Shown piece after piece: positions 6,350-13,724 of a stretch of 20,826 nucleotides of DNA. The notes under the pieces are model-generated. The model searched no databases and was not told the origin of the DNA. It was given only the letters and a program-made list of their open reading frames with translations. The stretch is taken from the IMG/VR virus record IMGVR_UViG_3300030329_002819, positions 1-20,826 of that record; one strand, 5' to 3'. The DNA comes from a virus. A program made the translations under genes and the position numbers. How positions within the stretch are numbered: position 1 is the stretch's first letter; every line of letters starts with the position of its first letter.

Positions 6350-7210
6350 TTATTTAGCTAAGACTTGTTCAGGAAGTTCATCATTTAAATCCTCAATGAC
6401 TTTAGCATCCACTCCATCTGAACCATTTGGTTTTTTAGTTTTTGCAGAATTGTATAGATCTACAACTTCTGCATTTTCAGTATCTATAGATTCCTGAAAC
6501 ACTTTTAATGTCTCTACGTCATCATCAGATAATTGTAAATTAGCATCAGCATTTACTCCTATCTCAGGTATGTAGAAAACATTTCCACCTTTCTTTTGTC
6601 TTTTAGTATCAAGAGAAAAAGTACAATTAAACATAAGTTTTTTTCTTTTCTTCAATTGATCTAATGCAGAAGTCACAGGTGAAAAAGCTGTGCCAGTTAC
6701 TCTATATAGAACAGGTAAGTTCTCTACGACATGATCCTCACCTTTTGCAGTTTTACCATCTTTAAAAGATAATAAACCATACACAAGTTTATAACATCGT
6801 ATAGTTCTTTGTTGTTCTAACTGTTCGGGAGTAAGGCTAGACCTTTCTTTGAAAGGTATCTTACCACATTTAGTACCACCTAAAATATCTATAGCTTCTT
6901 CTTTCCAGCTTTTAAATATAATAGATCTATTTACGTACTCTCCCTTATCCGCATCGTAATGCATGTACTGCATTGCACTTATGAATGGTCTGAGTGTAAT
7001 TGGTTTTCCAAAAACATTCTGACCTATATTAGAATCATAAGCGGTGAAGTGACCGACAGGTAATTGATTACCATCGTCATCTTCAGGTGTTCGATTAATA
7101 GATAATCTAGGAATATTATTTCCTAAATTAGATCCATCATCTTGACCTATTGCCTGCATGATTTGCTCATCAGACATTCCTTTTATATTTACTAAGTTAT
7201 TATCAGACAT
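6350..7210 (-). CDS. Candidate ssDNA-binding or replication-associated protein (286 aa)
   Basis: The N-terminus is polar, then NIPRLSINRTPEDDDGN (32-48) and PVGHFTAYDSNIGQNVFGK (51-69), a centre with beta-rich blocks (KLMFNCTFSLDTKRQKKGG, NVFYIPEIGVN), and an acidic, probably disordered C-terminus. Proteins of this type lie between polymerase and exonuclease in marine podoviruses and are sometimes called ssDNA-binding; that is recollection, and no OB-fold signature can be read with certainty. The acidic tail is compatible with an SSB. It has its own promoter (7234-7262) with GGAGG (about six bases) before ATG 7210, suggesting a need for high dose, which again fits an SSB. Confidence 0.6.
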   Translation of the reverse strand: MSDNNLVNIKGMSDEQIMQAIGQDDGSNLGNNIPRLSINRTPEDDDGNQLPVGHFTAYDSNIGQNVFGKPITLRPFISAMQYMHYDADKGEYVNRSIIFKSWKEEAIDILGGTKCGKIPFKERSSLTPEQLEQQRTIRCYKLVYGLLSFKDGKTAKGEDHVVENLPVLYRVTGTAFSPVTSALDQLKKRKKLMFNCTFSLDTKRQKKGGNVFYIPEIGVNADANLQLSDDDVETLKVFQESIDTENAEVVDLYNSAKTKKPNGSDGVDAKVIEDLNDELPEQVLAK

Positions 7211-7233
7211 TTGTCCTCCATTTTAGTTATTAC

Positions 7234-7262
7234 CTTATACCACATTTTTGTATAAAAGTCAA
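7234..7262 (-). promoter_or_regulatory. Sigma-70 promoter for the candidate SSB gene
   Basis: Leftward strand: TTGACT (7262-7257), 17-bp spacer, TATAAG (7239-7234). The stop codon TGA of the 31-residue gene upstream (7261-7259) lies inside the -35 box. The start codon of the regulated gene follows about 24 bases after the -10 box. Confidence 0.8.
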
Positions 7263-7354
7263 GTAAAAATTGCAATTAAAGTTATATACCACATTGCAAA
7301 GATAACACTAAATGTCGCAGTTGCAATAAGAAATTTTATTATATCCTCTAACAT
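7259..7354 (-). CDS. Small membrane peptide (31 aa)
   Basis: ATG at 7354 has AGGAG about nine bases before it and overlaps the upstream gene by seven bases. The peptide is MLEDIIKFLIATATFSVIF followed by AMWYITLIAIFT, so nearly the whole length after a short acidic start is one or two membrane-spanning segments. The TGA stop is shared with the -35 box of the promoter downstream. Unknown function; it could be a membrane regulator or a small holin-like peptide, but the position inside the replication operon gives no lysis support. Confidence 0.65.
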   Translation of the reverse strand: MLEDIIKFLIATATFSVIFAMWYITLIAIFT

Positions 7355-7566
7355 ATTCGTGTATCTCCTTTTATTACTTTTACCTCTAAACCATCAGAAT
7401 GTGCAAAGTATTTAAACGTACTTAAAAACTCATGGTTCTCATCTATGTATAGAGTTGATGGCTCTATTACACATCTGTCTTTTAACTCTACATATTCTAA
7501 ATAAGCAGAATAATCTTCATCATCATACTCATCTAAAGTTTCAAGAGCTTCTATTGTTTTTTTCAT
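7348..7566 (-). CDS. Acidic hypothetical protein (72 aa)
   Basis: ATG at 7566 is preceded by AGGAGG about nine bases upstream, within the 3' end of the polymerase gene (26-base overlap). The N-terminal half is acidic (MKKTIEALETLDEYDDEDY) and the second half reads like alternating strands (LSTFKYFAHSDGLEVKVIKG). I recognise no family. It has its own strong promoter within the polymerase gene (7595-7623), so it is probably expressed above polymerase level. Confidence 0.75.
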   Translation of the reverse strand: MKKTIEALETLDEYDDEDYSAYLEYVELKDRCVIEPSTLYIDENHEFLSTFKYFAHSDGLEVKVIKGDTRIC

Positions 7567-9604
7567 GCTGTTTTACCTCCTGCATATTTAACCAATCATA
7601 ACCTATTTTAATGTCCGTGTCAAGTGGCACATTAAAATCTATGTTATAATATTCTTTTAATGATTTTATAACATTTGAAGTTCCTTCTTCAAATATTCTA
7701 CTCATAATATCTTTTTCATCACTGCAAACATCTGCTATAATAGAATCATGAACTGTATTTATTAATACACTTTTAACATTTTTTTCTTGCATAAGTTTAT
7801 ATATATTAATACAAGCTAATGGTACAATATCCGCAGTAGCAAAACCTTGCACAGGATAATTTTTTATCTGTGTCCCATATGTAGATCCACCCCAAGGTGT
7901 TCTTTCTGCATATGGAAAAGAATATTCTCTACCAGTTGGTAATTTTACTCTTTTAAATCTTATAGCTTCACTTTGTAATTTTTCGTGCCAAGTTTTTATG
8001 TCCTTATATTTTTCTAAAAATTTAGAGTAGTATCTTTTCTCATCTTCTGTACCTGTAACACCACCATATAAAGGTTTAAATGTATGTGCTTTTGCGTCTT
8101 GTCTTGATACACCTATGATATCTGCAGTATATTGATGAACATCTATTTTATTTTTTATATCCTCCATGCCTTGTTTATCTTGTGCAAGAAAAACAGCAGT
8201 TCTAAACTCTAGTTGTGCAAAGTCTACCTCTAATATCATACCATCTTTAAATCTAGATGTAACAACTTTACGAATAGGAAAAGTCTTACCTCTTGGTTGA
8301 TTCTGAAAGTTAGGATCTCTGCTTGATAATCTTCCTGTAGCAGTAATTGCTTGCATAAATTTAGGATGTAAAAAACCTTTTTCATTAGTAAAGTTTTTTA
8401 ATCCTGTAACAAATGTATTTAAGTAAGTATCAACTGCATTATGCCTTACGATAGCATCTATAAATTCTTTAAACTCGCCTTCAGCCTCACCAGCTATCTT
8501 ACTTAAAGTTATTCTGTCTGTTCTAAATCCAGCCTCAGCTACATCATAAACACTTCTAGGTCTCTGCTGAAAACCAGCTACTCTTCCCATACTTACATAT
8601 ATGTAACCATCTCCATCACAAGCATCACACTTAGAATAATTTTTATATGGGCTACCATCTTTTTTTATTTTTTTTATAACACCTTTACCTTTGCATGTCA
8701 TACATTGTTCTGCATTTGTCTTATAAATTTTTTCTACATTTTCAGATACTAAATTTCTAAATTGTAATCTAGAAAAATTTGGTCGTCTTTTATTTTTACG
8801 AGTAGCTTTATCAATACCAACGTTAAATATTTTAGCCCAATGTTTTTTATCTTTAGGTTTAACACTATATATCAACCAAGATAATTGTTCAGGACTAGAT
8901 AAATTAATTTTAGTATCACCCATCTGTTTATTAACTATCTTATCTATCTTTTGTTTTAAATATGCAAACTCTGCACGATATTCTCTTTCTACTTTAGATA
9001 AGTCTTCTAGATTTATGTTAATACCATTTCTCTCCATGTCAGATAAAACAATTAAAAATTCATTCATCATCTTTGCTGTCATTAATAAATGTTTATTTTT
9101 AGGTAATCTAAAGTCTAACATCTGTGAATCAAATAATTTTTTTGTTATATCAACATCTATTCTACCATATTCTTCAACAACATCAGCAGGTATATTCTGA
9201 AAAGGTATACCCCTATCTGTAAATTCTTTTATACGATTATCTTTAGATCCTATTCTTCTTCTTCTACAAGACATTTCTAATGTTAAACTTTTTCTTATAC
9301 CTCTATTAAGTATATACTCCCCCAACATAGTATCATATACTCTACCAGAATATTTAAATCCTGCCTCTAATAACCACATTAAATCAAATTTTATATTATG
9401 TCCAACTAATAAAGTTGTTTTATCTAAAGTAGATTGTATCTTATCATAACAACCTTTGTCTATTCTTTCAGAATGATTAGTAAAATAATACTCATCATTT
9501 ATTCCAACACTTACTAATATATTATCAGGATGAAAAGGTGATGGATCATAACCACCTGTCTCAGTAACTTGCCAAGATGTCTCTACGTCTACTACACTAA
9601 TCAT
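7541..9604 (-). CDS. polA: Family A DNA polymerase with DnaJ-like zinc insertion
   Basis: A replicative polymerase of 687 residues. The 3'-5' exonuclease is complete: VVDVETS (Asp6, Glu8), VGHNIKFDLMWL (67-78, Asp74) and YGRIDVDIT (146-154). The polymerase motifs are ILEVDFAQLEF (457-467, motif A, Asp461), RQDAKAHTFKPLYGG (501-515, motif B) and VHDS (618-621, motif C, Asp620). Between them, CMTCKGKG (301-308) and CDACDGDG (326-333) form a zinc motif like half of the DnaJ central domain. HMO-2011-type phages are reported to have such a polymerase, so this is the main taxonomic marker here. The start ATG overlaps the helicase stop as ATGA. No thioredoxin-binding loop of T7 type is evident. Confidence 0.97.
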   Translation of the reverse strand: MISVVDVETSWQVTETGGYDPSPFHPDNILVSVGINDEYYFTNHSERIDKGCYDKIQSTLDKTTLLVGHNIKFDLMWLLEAGFKYSGRVYDTMLGEYILNRGIRKSLTLEMSCRRRRIGSKDNRIKEFTDRGIPFQNIPADVVEEYGRIDVDITKKLFDSQMLDFRLPKNKHLLMTAKMMNEFLIVLSDMERNGININLEDLSKVEREYRAEFAYLKQKIDKIVNKQMGDTKINLSSPEQLSWLIYSVKPKDKKHWAKIFNVGIDKATRKNKRRPNFSRLQFRNLVSENVEKIYKTNAEQCMTCKGKGVIKKIKKDGSPYKNYSKCDACDGDGYIYVSMGRVAGFQQRPRSVYDVAEAGFRTDRITLSKIAGEAEGEFKEFIDAIVRHNAVDTYLNTFVTGLKNFTNEKGFLHPKFMQAITATGRLSSRDPNFQNQPRGKTFPIRKVVTSRFKDGMILEVDFAQLEFRTAVFLAQDKQGMEDIKNKIDVHQYTADIIGVSRQDAKAHTFKPLYGGVTGTEDEKRYYSKFLEKYKDIKTWHEKLQSEAIRFKRVKLPTGREYSFPYAERTPWGGSTYGTQIKNYPVQGFATADIVPLACINIYKLMQEKNVKSVLINTVHDSIIADVCSDEKDIMSRIFEEGTSNVIKSLKEYYNIDFNVPLDTDIKIGYDWLNMQEVKQHEKNNRSS
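7595..7623 (-). promoter_or_regulatory. Sigma-70 promoter inside the 3' end of the polymerase gene
   Basis: Leftward strand: exact TTGACA (7623-7618), 17-bp spacer, TATGAT (7600-7595). The predicted start is about 20 bases before ATG 7566, leaving room for the AGGAGG ribosome site. It lies within polymerase codons near residue 660, so protein and promoter share the sequence. Confidence 0.7.
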
Positions 9605-10812
9605 ACTTCATACCTACTTATACTTCTTCTGATTGTACAAGATGGCTCACCATGATATCCATTTATTTTATTTTTACTTATACATAAAGTTCTTATTTTA
9701 TTTTCTGTGTCAGAGTTTGAGTTTCTACCTATACCTATTATAATATCTGCCTCTGCAGCTTTACCTGTTTTAGAATTTTCCATCATATCAAATGATATAC
9801 TATTTCTATTATGTGCATCTGCTGATGCTTGTGATATAGCAATCACAGCACAATCTCTTCTCTTTGCTATCTCTCTTACACTTGTGTATATCTGTCTTAA
9901 CTTTTCATCTGTTCTTGCATATGTCCCTACCACATTTATTTTATCTAGCTGGTCAATAACTATTATATCAGGTTTATGTTTTTCACAATGTGCATCTATG
10001 TCCTCCATAGACCAATCAACAGTATCAAACATAGATATATTATCTTTTATCTCACTCCAAGAATTTTGTGCAATATCCTTATCTTCAACTATCTCTTCTC
10101 TAGTCATTCCAGTATGACAAGATATAGCTCTCATCTGTGTTCTTATTGCAGGTTCTTCATTTATAAATGCATGAACCTTTGCACCTTGTTCAGCAAAACC
10201 TTCAGGTCCTGCACATAGGCTAACCCAAAATGCTGTCTTACCTGTCTCAGGTCTAGCAAATGCAATCATGAGATTGCCACCACCAATACCACCTACATTT
10301 TGTTTTAATACAGGTATGTTAAATTTCCATTTAGTAGTTACATCAAGTAATCCTAAAACTTCTTTCACATTATTAGTAACTGCAGGTGTTTTTTCCTCAT
10401 CACCTTGTTTATGATTTTCTATCATACTTGTTATCTCAGTAAAGTTTGCATCTTTACCATTAAATATTTCTGTAGCCTCTACTGCAATTCTTTGTGCTAA
10501 ATCCCTATCAGATAGTATACGCATTATATCTTTTGCTATTTCTTTATTAGGTTCTTGTATTTCTTTTATATCTTCTACTAACTCACTAAACTTTTCTTTC
10601 GCAGCACGAGTTAATGCAGGATTAAATATAGCAGTATGTAAAGAATATAATTCATCAACACTTATATCATTTGAATATTTTGCATGTGCTTTCTGTATTG
10701 TATCAAACAAAGAACTTATATCTCCTGTAAATATAGTTGGTGATATTGTACCTTTGTATTTTGTATAGAATGCTTTATTAAGCATTAGTCTAAGCATTTG
10801 TTTCTCTATCAT
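9601..10812 (-). CDS. DnaB-like replicative helicase (RecA fold)
   Basis: 403 residues. The N-terminal ~150 residues are helical, as in the DnaB N-domain. The RecA-like ATPase follows: FARPETGKTAF (185-195, Walker A with GKT), AFINEEP (215-221, the Glu of the H1a block), PDIIVIDQLDKI (281-292, Walker B), VIAISQASAD (323-332, the Gln-containing H3 block), and an Arg-rich C-terminus (about 395-400) that could supply the arginine finger. It should form the hexameric ring that unwinds DNA ahead of the polymerase. Primase is encoded separately, unlike T7 gp4. AAGGAG lies four bases before ATG 10812, and the end overlaps polA by four bases. Confidence 0.93.
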   Translation of the reverse strand: MIEKQMLRLMLNKAFYTKYKGTISPTIFTGDISSLFDTIQKAHAKYSNDISVDELYSLHTAIFNPALTRAAKEKFSELVEDIKEIQEPNKEIAKDIMRILSDRDLAQRIAVEATEIFNGKDANFTEITSMIENHKQGDEEKTPAVTNNVKEVLGLLDVTTKWKFNIPVLKQNVGGIGGGNLMIAFARPETGKTAFWVSLCAGPEGFAEQGAKVHAFINEEPAIRTQMRAISCHTGMTREEIVEDKDIAQNSWSEIKDNISMFDTVDWSMEDIDAHCEKHKPDIIVIDQLDKINVVGTYARTDEKLRQIYTSVREIAKRRDCAVIAISQASADAHNRNSISFDMMENSKTGKAAEADIIIGIGRNSNSDTENKIRTLCISKNKINGYHGEPSCTIRRSISRYEV

Positions 10813-10954
10813 CTAACTCCTTTAGTAAAATTTGACTTATTGTTTCTGCTATGGCTTGGTCTCTTTGATTCCAAGTAGATCTATTAGACTCCCATATATC
10901 CCACTTCCATGAATTCCAAGAATCTAATATTTCTTTTTTCATTTTTTTATCCAT
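10790..10954 (-). CDS. Small Trp-rich protein (54 aa)
   Basis: ATG at 10954 has GAGGAG about nine bases upstream and overlaps the end of the primase gene by eight bases; the TAG (10792-10790) lies 23 bases inside the helicase gene. The product reads MDKKMKKEILDSWNSWKWDI, then WESNRSTWNQRDQAIAETIS and a charged helix. Five tryptophans in 54 residues is unusual. Lying between primase and helicase, it may be a partner of one of them, though there is no direct evidence. Confidence 0.65.
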   Translation of the reverse strand: MDKKMKKEILDSWNSWKWDIWESNRSTWNQRDQAIAETISQILLKELDDRETNA

Positions 10955-11735
10955 AAAATATCTCCTCTATTTGGTTTGTATTATAATACTTTAAATCATC
11001 TTCTAGTGGTTTAACTATTACATTATCAAACCCTGAAGATCTCAAGTCTTTTGCCATATCATATGCTTTTGTTGTAGCATCTCGGTCTAGGCATATATAT
11101 AAATTTTTATATGGTGTCAAATGTTTCTTGTGTTCTTCTTTTAGTTTTGTACCCATAATGGATATACCAGTTAATACATTTGATACTGCACAAGCAGAAG
11201 GACAATCTTCTACAATAACAGCATCATCACATTCTCCACATTTAAAAGGAACATTTTTATTACCATACATAAACCATTTAGGATATACATTTTTATTTAA
11301 GCCTCTTCCTACTGCACCAACAATTTTATCTGTATGTCTATCTCTAATTAAAAAAACAACTCTATCTTGTTTAACATCATATTTAATATCTGCTCTACCC
11401 CAAGACCAAGCCTCCCAACAATTATTTTTATGTAAATACATTTGTGCATTTTTATTGCTTGATACTATATTAAAACTATCATGTAAAATAAATTCTTGTG
11501 AAATGTCTTTGTCTATCTTTTTAAAAGTATTACTTACATATTGCATATTTTTTTCTCCATCATGTTTACCTTTTGCCTTACAAGTAGAATGAAAACAATA
11601 CCAATTAATACTATTGTTTTGAGTGTCTACTGATAGTGTATTTTTATTCTTACAAAATGGACAATCTAATCTTATCTGTGTATCAGGTGGAATAAATAAT
11701 CCTTGAACTACTGCTAACTGTTGTTTATAATTCAA
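10947..11735 (-). CDS. TOPRIM DNA primase with zinc-binding N-terminus
   Basis: 262 residues. The N-terminus has CPFC (25-28) and CFHSTC (47-52), a four-Cys/His zinc ribbon of the primase type used to select priming sites. The catalytic part holds AVIVEDCPSACAVSN (172-186, TOPRIM Glu176) and LYICLDRDATTKAYD (212-226, DxD at 217 and 219), the metal-binding motifs of TOPRIM. It should make RNA primers for the lagging strand and work with the separate helicase encoded downstream. It starts in an ATGA overlap with the 69-residue gene. The length is shorter than bacterial DnaG, and no helicase-binding C-terminal domain is present. Confidence 0.9.
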   Translation of the reverse strand: MNYKQQLAVVQGLFIPPDTQIRLDCPFCKNKNTLSVDTQNNSINWYCFHSTCKAKGKHDGEKNMQYVSNTFKKIDKDISQEFILHDSFNIVSSNKNAQMYLHKNNCWEAWSWGRADIKYDVKQDRVVFLIRDRHTDKIVGAVGRGLNKNVYPKWFMYGNKNVPFKCGECDDAVIVEDCPSACAVSNVLTGISIMGTKLKEEHKKHLTPYKNLYICLDRDATTKAYDMAKDLRSSGFDNVIVKPLEDDLKYYNTNQIEEIFYG

Positions 11736-11941
11736 GCTATTTCCTCATATGTAACTCTTACTCTGTTTCTATCATAGAAAGATTCTTTTTGAAAGTTAAA
11801 ACTTTTTGGTGATGCTACACATAAATGTATTACTTCATCATTTATTCTATCTGCATCTACTTCTCCTACTAAAGATAATATTATACTACCTTCATAACCG
11901 TGTCCAAATACTCTTATCTTATATTTTTTTGATTGTTCCAT
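11732..11941 (-). CDS. Hypothetical protein (69 aa)
   Basis: ATG 11941 (MEQSKKYKIRVFGHGYEGS) is chosen because AAGGAG lies six bases before it; a TTG further up at 11977 is part of a promoter-like element. The product is beta-rich (KIRVFGHGYEGSIILSLVGEV) followed by ADRINDEVIHLC and ends RVRVTYEEIA. I do not recognise the family. It immediately precedes the primase with a four-base overlap, so it probably belongs to the replication unit. Confidence 0.75.
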   Translation of the reverse strand: MEQSKKYKIRVFGHGYEGSIILSLVGEVDADRINDEVIHLCVASPKSFNFQKESFYDRNRVRVTYEEIA

Positions 11942-11948
11942 TATTTTC

Positions 11949-11977
11949 TCCTTACCATATTTTTGTTTATTTGTCAA
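11949..11977 (-). promoter_or_regulatory. Possible weak or decayed promoter before the primase unit
   Basis: Leftward TTGACA (11977-11972) is exact, but at 17 bp only TAAGGA follows, which overlaps the ribosome site. The stretch closely resembles the 7234-7262 promoter (ACAAAAATATGGTA-AGG against ACAAAAATGTGGTATAAGG), as if two bases were missing from the -10 region. Confidence 0.35.
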
Positions 11978-12356
11978 GTGACTTAATGTATTTTCTTAAT
12001 TCTTTATCCTGTACATTATCAGGTATATTATTTTTATAAAATATCTCATAGCTGTCGCTACCATATTTACCTATACCAAATAATTTTGTAGCATCGTTTC
12101 CATCCCAGTTAAGATAATCTTGAGACATTCTATATATTCTATGTGCTCTTACGTTTTTCATACCTATATCTTTTAGCATTTCTGCTATAGTTTCTCTATC
12201 TGAGTTTAATAAATGCCTTGCCGTAGGAAACTTTTCAAAGAAAGCTGGTAATAGTTTTTTAACTTTTTTTCTTCCTGTTTGATTTAAACAGATGACACCA
12301 ACCATGTGTTGCCAATCATTAGCCACTTGTTGTTGTACCATTAAATCATCTCTCAT
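11967..12356 (-). CDS. HhH-GPD DNA glycosylase, MBD4-like
   Basis: 129 residues that follow the glycosylase domain of vertebrate MBD4 closely by eye: WQHMVGVICLNQTG (15-28, where MBD4 has a LIATIFLNRTSG block), FEKFPTARHLL (40-50), MLKDIGMKNVRAHRI (60-74), LFGIGKYGSDSYEIF (92-106, the helix-hairpin-helix) and QDKELRKYIKSL (116-127, with Asp117 in the place of the catalytic Asp). Family enzymes remove mismatched thymine or uracil from DNA. Here it could repair deaminated bases or act on host DNA; the lyase Lys of bifunctional relatives is not evident. Unusual in a phage. It overlaps the upstream gene by 11 bases. Confidence 0.8.
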   Translation of the reverse strand: MRDDLMVQQQVANDWQHMVGVICLNQTGRKKVKKLLPAFFEKFPTARHLLNSDRETIAEMLKDIGMKNVRAHRIYRMSQDYLNWDGNDATKLFGIGKYGSDSYEIFYKNNIPDNVQDKELRKYIKSLDK

Positions 12357-12474
12357 CTTCTAGTCCTTCAATATAATCAATCAAATTTTTTAATGATTGT
12401 TCTATATCTTTTGACATAAACTTTTGATAATCATTTATTATCTCTCTTATCTCTAGTATTATCTTTTGTTTCAT
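12346..12474 (-). CDS. Small acidic helical protein (42 aa)
   Basis: ATG at 12474 overlaps the lipoprotein gene stop (ATGA), with GGAG about eight bases ahead. The peptide reads MKQKIILEIREIINDYQKF, then MSKDIEQSLKNLIDYIEGLE and DER, an amphipathic helical pair. No family is recognised. Its stop lies 11 bases inside the glycosylase gene, so all three genes are tightly coupled. Confidence 0.65.
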   Translation of the reverse strand: MKQKIILEIREIINDYQKFMSKDIEQSLKNLIDYIEGLEDER

Positions 12475-12587
12475 TTACTAACTCCATTTGTTAAGATTTG
12501 TTTTACTATTGTTGTCCAAGGATTCATGTTGTTTTTATTTGTACTACAAGATGTAAGTAGTAGCACTATTACTATTATTCTAATCAT
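12471..12587 (-). CDS. Small lipoprotein (38 aa)
   Basis: ATG at 12587 has AAGGAG five bases ahead and overlaps the upstream stop by one base (TGATG). The N-terminus MIRIIVIVLLLTSCSTNKN is a lipoprotein signal with lipobox LTSC (Cys14), leaving a mature peptide of 25 residues. Such tiny lipoproteins are typical of phage outer-membrane proteins (for example spanin outer subunits, or superinfection exclusion factors), but this one lies in the replication block and is not proline-rich like Rz1, so the role is open. Confidence 0.75.
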   Translation of the reverse strand: MIRIIVIVLLLTSCSTNKNNMNPWTTIVKQILTNGVSK

Positions 12588-13222
12588 CAATGCTCCTTAT
12601 AACTTACTTGTTTAACTTCACGACTCCAACAGGCACGACAACTGCCACACTCACCATCTTGTTTGTATGCAGGACATTCTCTACCTACTGCAGGTTTATC
12701 TTTGTGTACACCTGATGTCCATTTCCAAAAGTTAGGTGGTGGACTATCTACTTTGATTGCAGATACACGCAAACATAAATTCTTTGGTACATCTTCTTCT
12801 TTGATATCTTTTATAAATTGATATTCTCTTGTGGCTAACCAATATTTTATATGTGGTGTTAGTTCACATACTTCAAATATCTTCATTAAATGTGAGTAAG
12901 ATTGTAAATCTCCAGAGTCAAACCAACGATGAAAAAGCCTTGATTTATCTAGGTTTTTATATTTTAAGGTCAATAATTCTGACATATAATCTACCCATTC
13001 AGGCATCTCTATTGCCTTTCGTCTTATCTCGTGTGCATCAAATACATTTCTAAATGCGTAATGTCCTTTAAGTGCATAACATTTATTACAGATAGTACCA
13101 GGTATCTTTGCTAATTTAGCACCAGTGATACATCTTTTTGCAGATATACCCCACGCATACGAGGGCATCTTACTTGGATTAGATAATGTACCTATCTTTT
13201 TTTCTATATCTTTAATCTTCAC
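12587..13222 (-). CDS. Phage gp88-family protein (putative metal-binding enzyme)
   Basis: 211 residues with a GTG start at 13222. The conserved blocks are WGISAKRCITGAKLAKIPG (24-42), TICNKCYALKGHYAF (43-57), HRWFDSGDLQSYSHLMKI (98-115), YWLATREYQF (127-136) and a C-terminal CPAYKQDGECGSCRACW (183-199). This is the 'gene product 88' family found in mycobacteriophages and many marine phages. Seven cysteines, including a CxxC and a C-x8-CxxCxxC, indicate bound metal, probably zinc or an iron-sulfur cluster. The RWFDSGD motif looks catalytic. The reaction is unknown. Confidence 0.85.
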   Translation of the reverse strand: MKIKDIEKKIGTLSNPSKMPSYAWGISAKRCITGAKLAKIPGTICNKCYALKGHYAFRNVFDAHEIRRKAIEMPEWVDYMSELLTLKYKNLDKSRLFHRWFDSGDLQSYSHLMKIFEVCELTPHIKYWLATREYQFIKDIKEEDVPKNLCLRVSAIKVDSPPPNFWKWTSGVHKDKPAVGRECPAYKQDGECGSCRACWSREVKQVSYKEH

Positions 13223-13382
13223 TTTTTATCTCAATCTTAATTTTACTTGTTGATTGTGCTTCTCTTTCTGCGTCTATATGATCATAGTCTATAACTTCAT
13301 AATTAAGTTTATCATGATACTCTTTAGGGATAACAACATCTGTACAGACACCACCCTCAATATATACTTTAATTGTTTTCAT
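13212..13382 (-). CDS. Small phage protein, MKTIKVYIEGGVCTDV (56 aa)
   Basis: ATG at 13382 follows the previous stop by one base; TAA lies 11 bases inside the gp88-like gene. The first half, MKTIKVYIEGGVCTDVVIP, and YEVIDYDHIDAE match a short beta-sheet protein I remember from several phages (VYIEGGVV...V...DYD). The second half is charged. The function is unknown. Confidence 0.7.
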   Translation of the reverse strand: MKTIKVYIEGGVCTDVVIPKEYHDKLNYEVIDYDHIDAEREAQSTSKIKIEIKSED

Positions 13383-13383
13383 A

Positions 13384-13623
13384 TTATTTGTCTATTTGTA
13401 ATGATTCGGGCTCAGAACTCCATTCCTCATCTTTAGAAAATGGATTAGTGCATTGTGTATTTTTTAATTTCTTTTTATTTTTTTTGGTTATATGTTGATA
13501 ATCTAAATACAATGAACACCATTCATAGAATGAATCATTCGTTGCTGACCAACATTTAGCAAAGACCTTATCTTTACGGTGTTTTCTAAACTCTTGTCTT
13601 ACTTCTTCTTCTGTTAATTTCAT
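13384..13623 (-). CDS. Hypothetical protein (79 aa)
   Basis: ATG at 13623 overlaps the membrane peptide gene (ATGA). The product starts MKLTEEEVRQEFRKHRKDK and has FAKCWSATNDSFYEWCSLYL, a Lys-rich stretch and a polar tail. Two cysteines flank the aromatic centre. No family is recognised. It belongs to the middle cluster of the leftward block. Confidence 0.7.
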   Translation of the reverse strand: MKLTEEEVRQEFRKHRKDKVFAKCWSATNDSFYEWCSLYLDYQHITKKNKKKLKNTQCTNPFSKDEEWSSEPESLQIDK

Positions 13624-13724
13624 AGTAATATTGCTCCCACGATAAAGCCAACTATAAACCAGACAATCTCTTGTCTATAATATAGTGACCATATATTTAT
13701 TTTATTTAATATTCTTTTTAACAT
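13620..13724 (-). CDS. Small single-span membrane protein (34 aa)
   Basis: ATG at 13724 overlaps the upstream gene by seven bases; the stop forms ATGA with the next start. The peptide is MLKRILNKINIWSLYYRQEI followed by VWFIVGFIVGAILL: a basic N-terminal half and one membrane helix with a GxxxG-like repeat (VGFIVGA). Very similar YYRQEIVWFIVGF peptides occur in other phages from memory. Unknown function. Confidence 0.7.
   Translation of the reverse strand: MLKRILNKINIWSLYYRQEIVWFIVGFIVGAILL

Noticed and set aside
9707-10117. Rightward open frame of 136 codons inside the helicase gene
   Set aside because: It is the mirror of well-supported helicase codons, has no ribosome site and is rich in Ser/Ile from reverse-complemented AT codons.
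11100-11122. Leftward TTGACA with TATGCC inside the primase gene
   Set aside because: Poor -10 box and no gene start downstream at a sensible distance; likely chance.
11128-11592. Rightward open frame of 154 codons inside the primase gene
   Set aside because: The opposite strand encodes the TOPRIM primase with intact motifs; no start signal and low-complexity hydrophobic composition.
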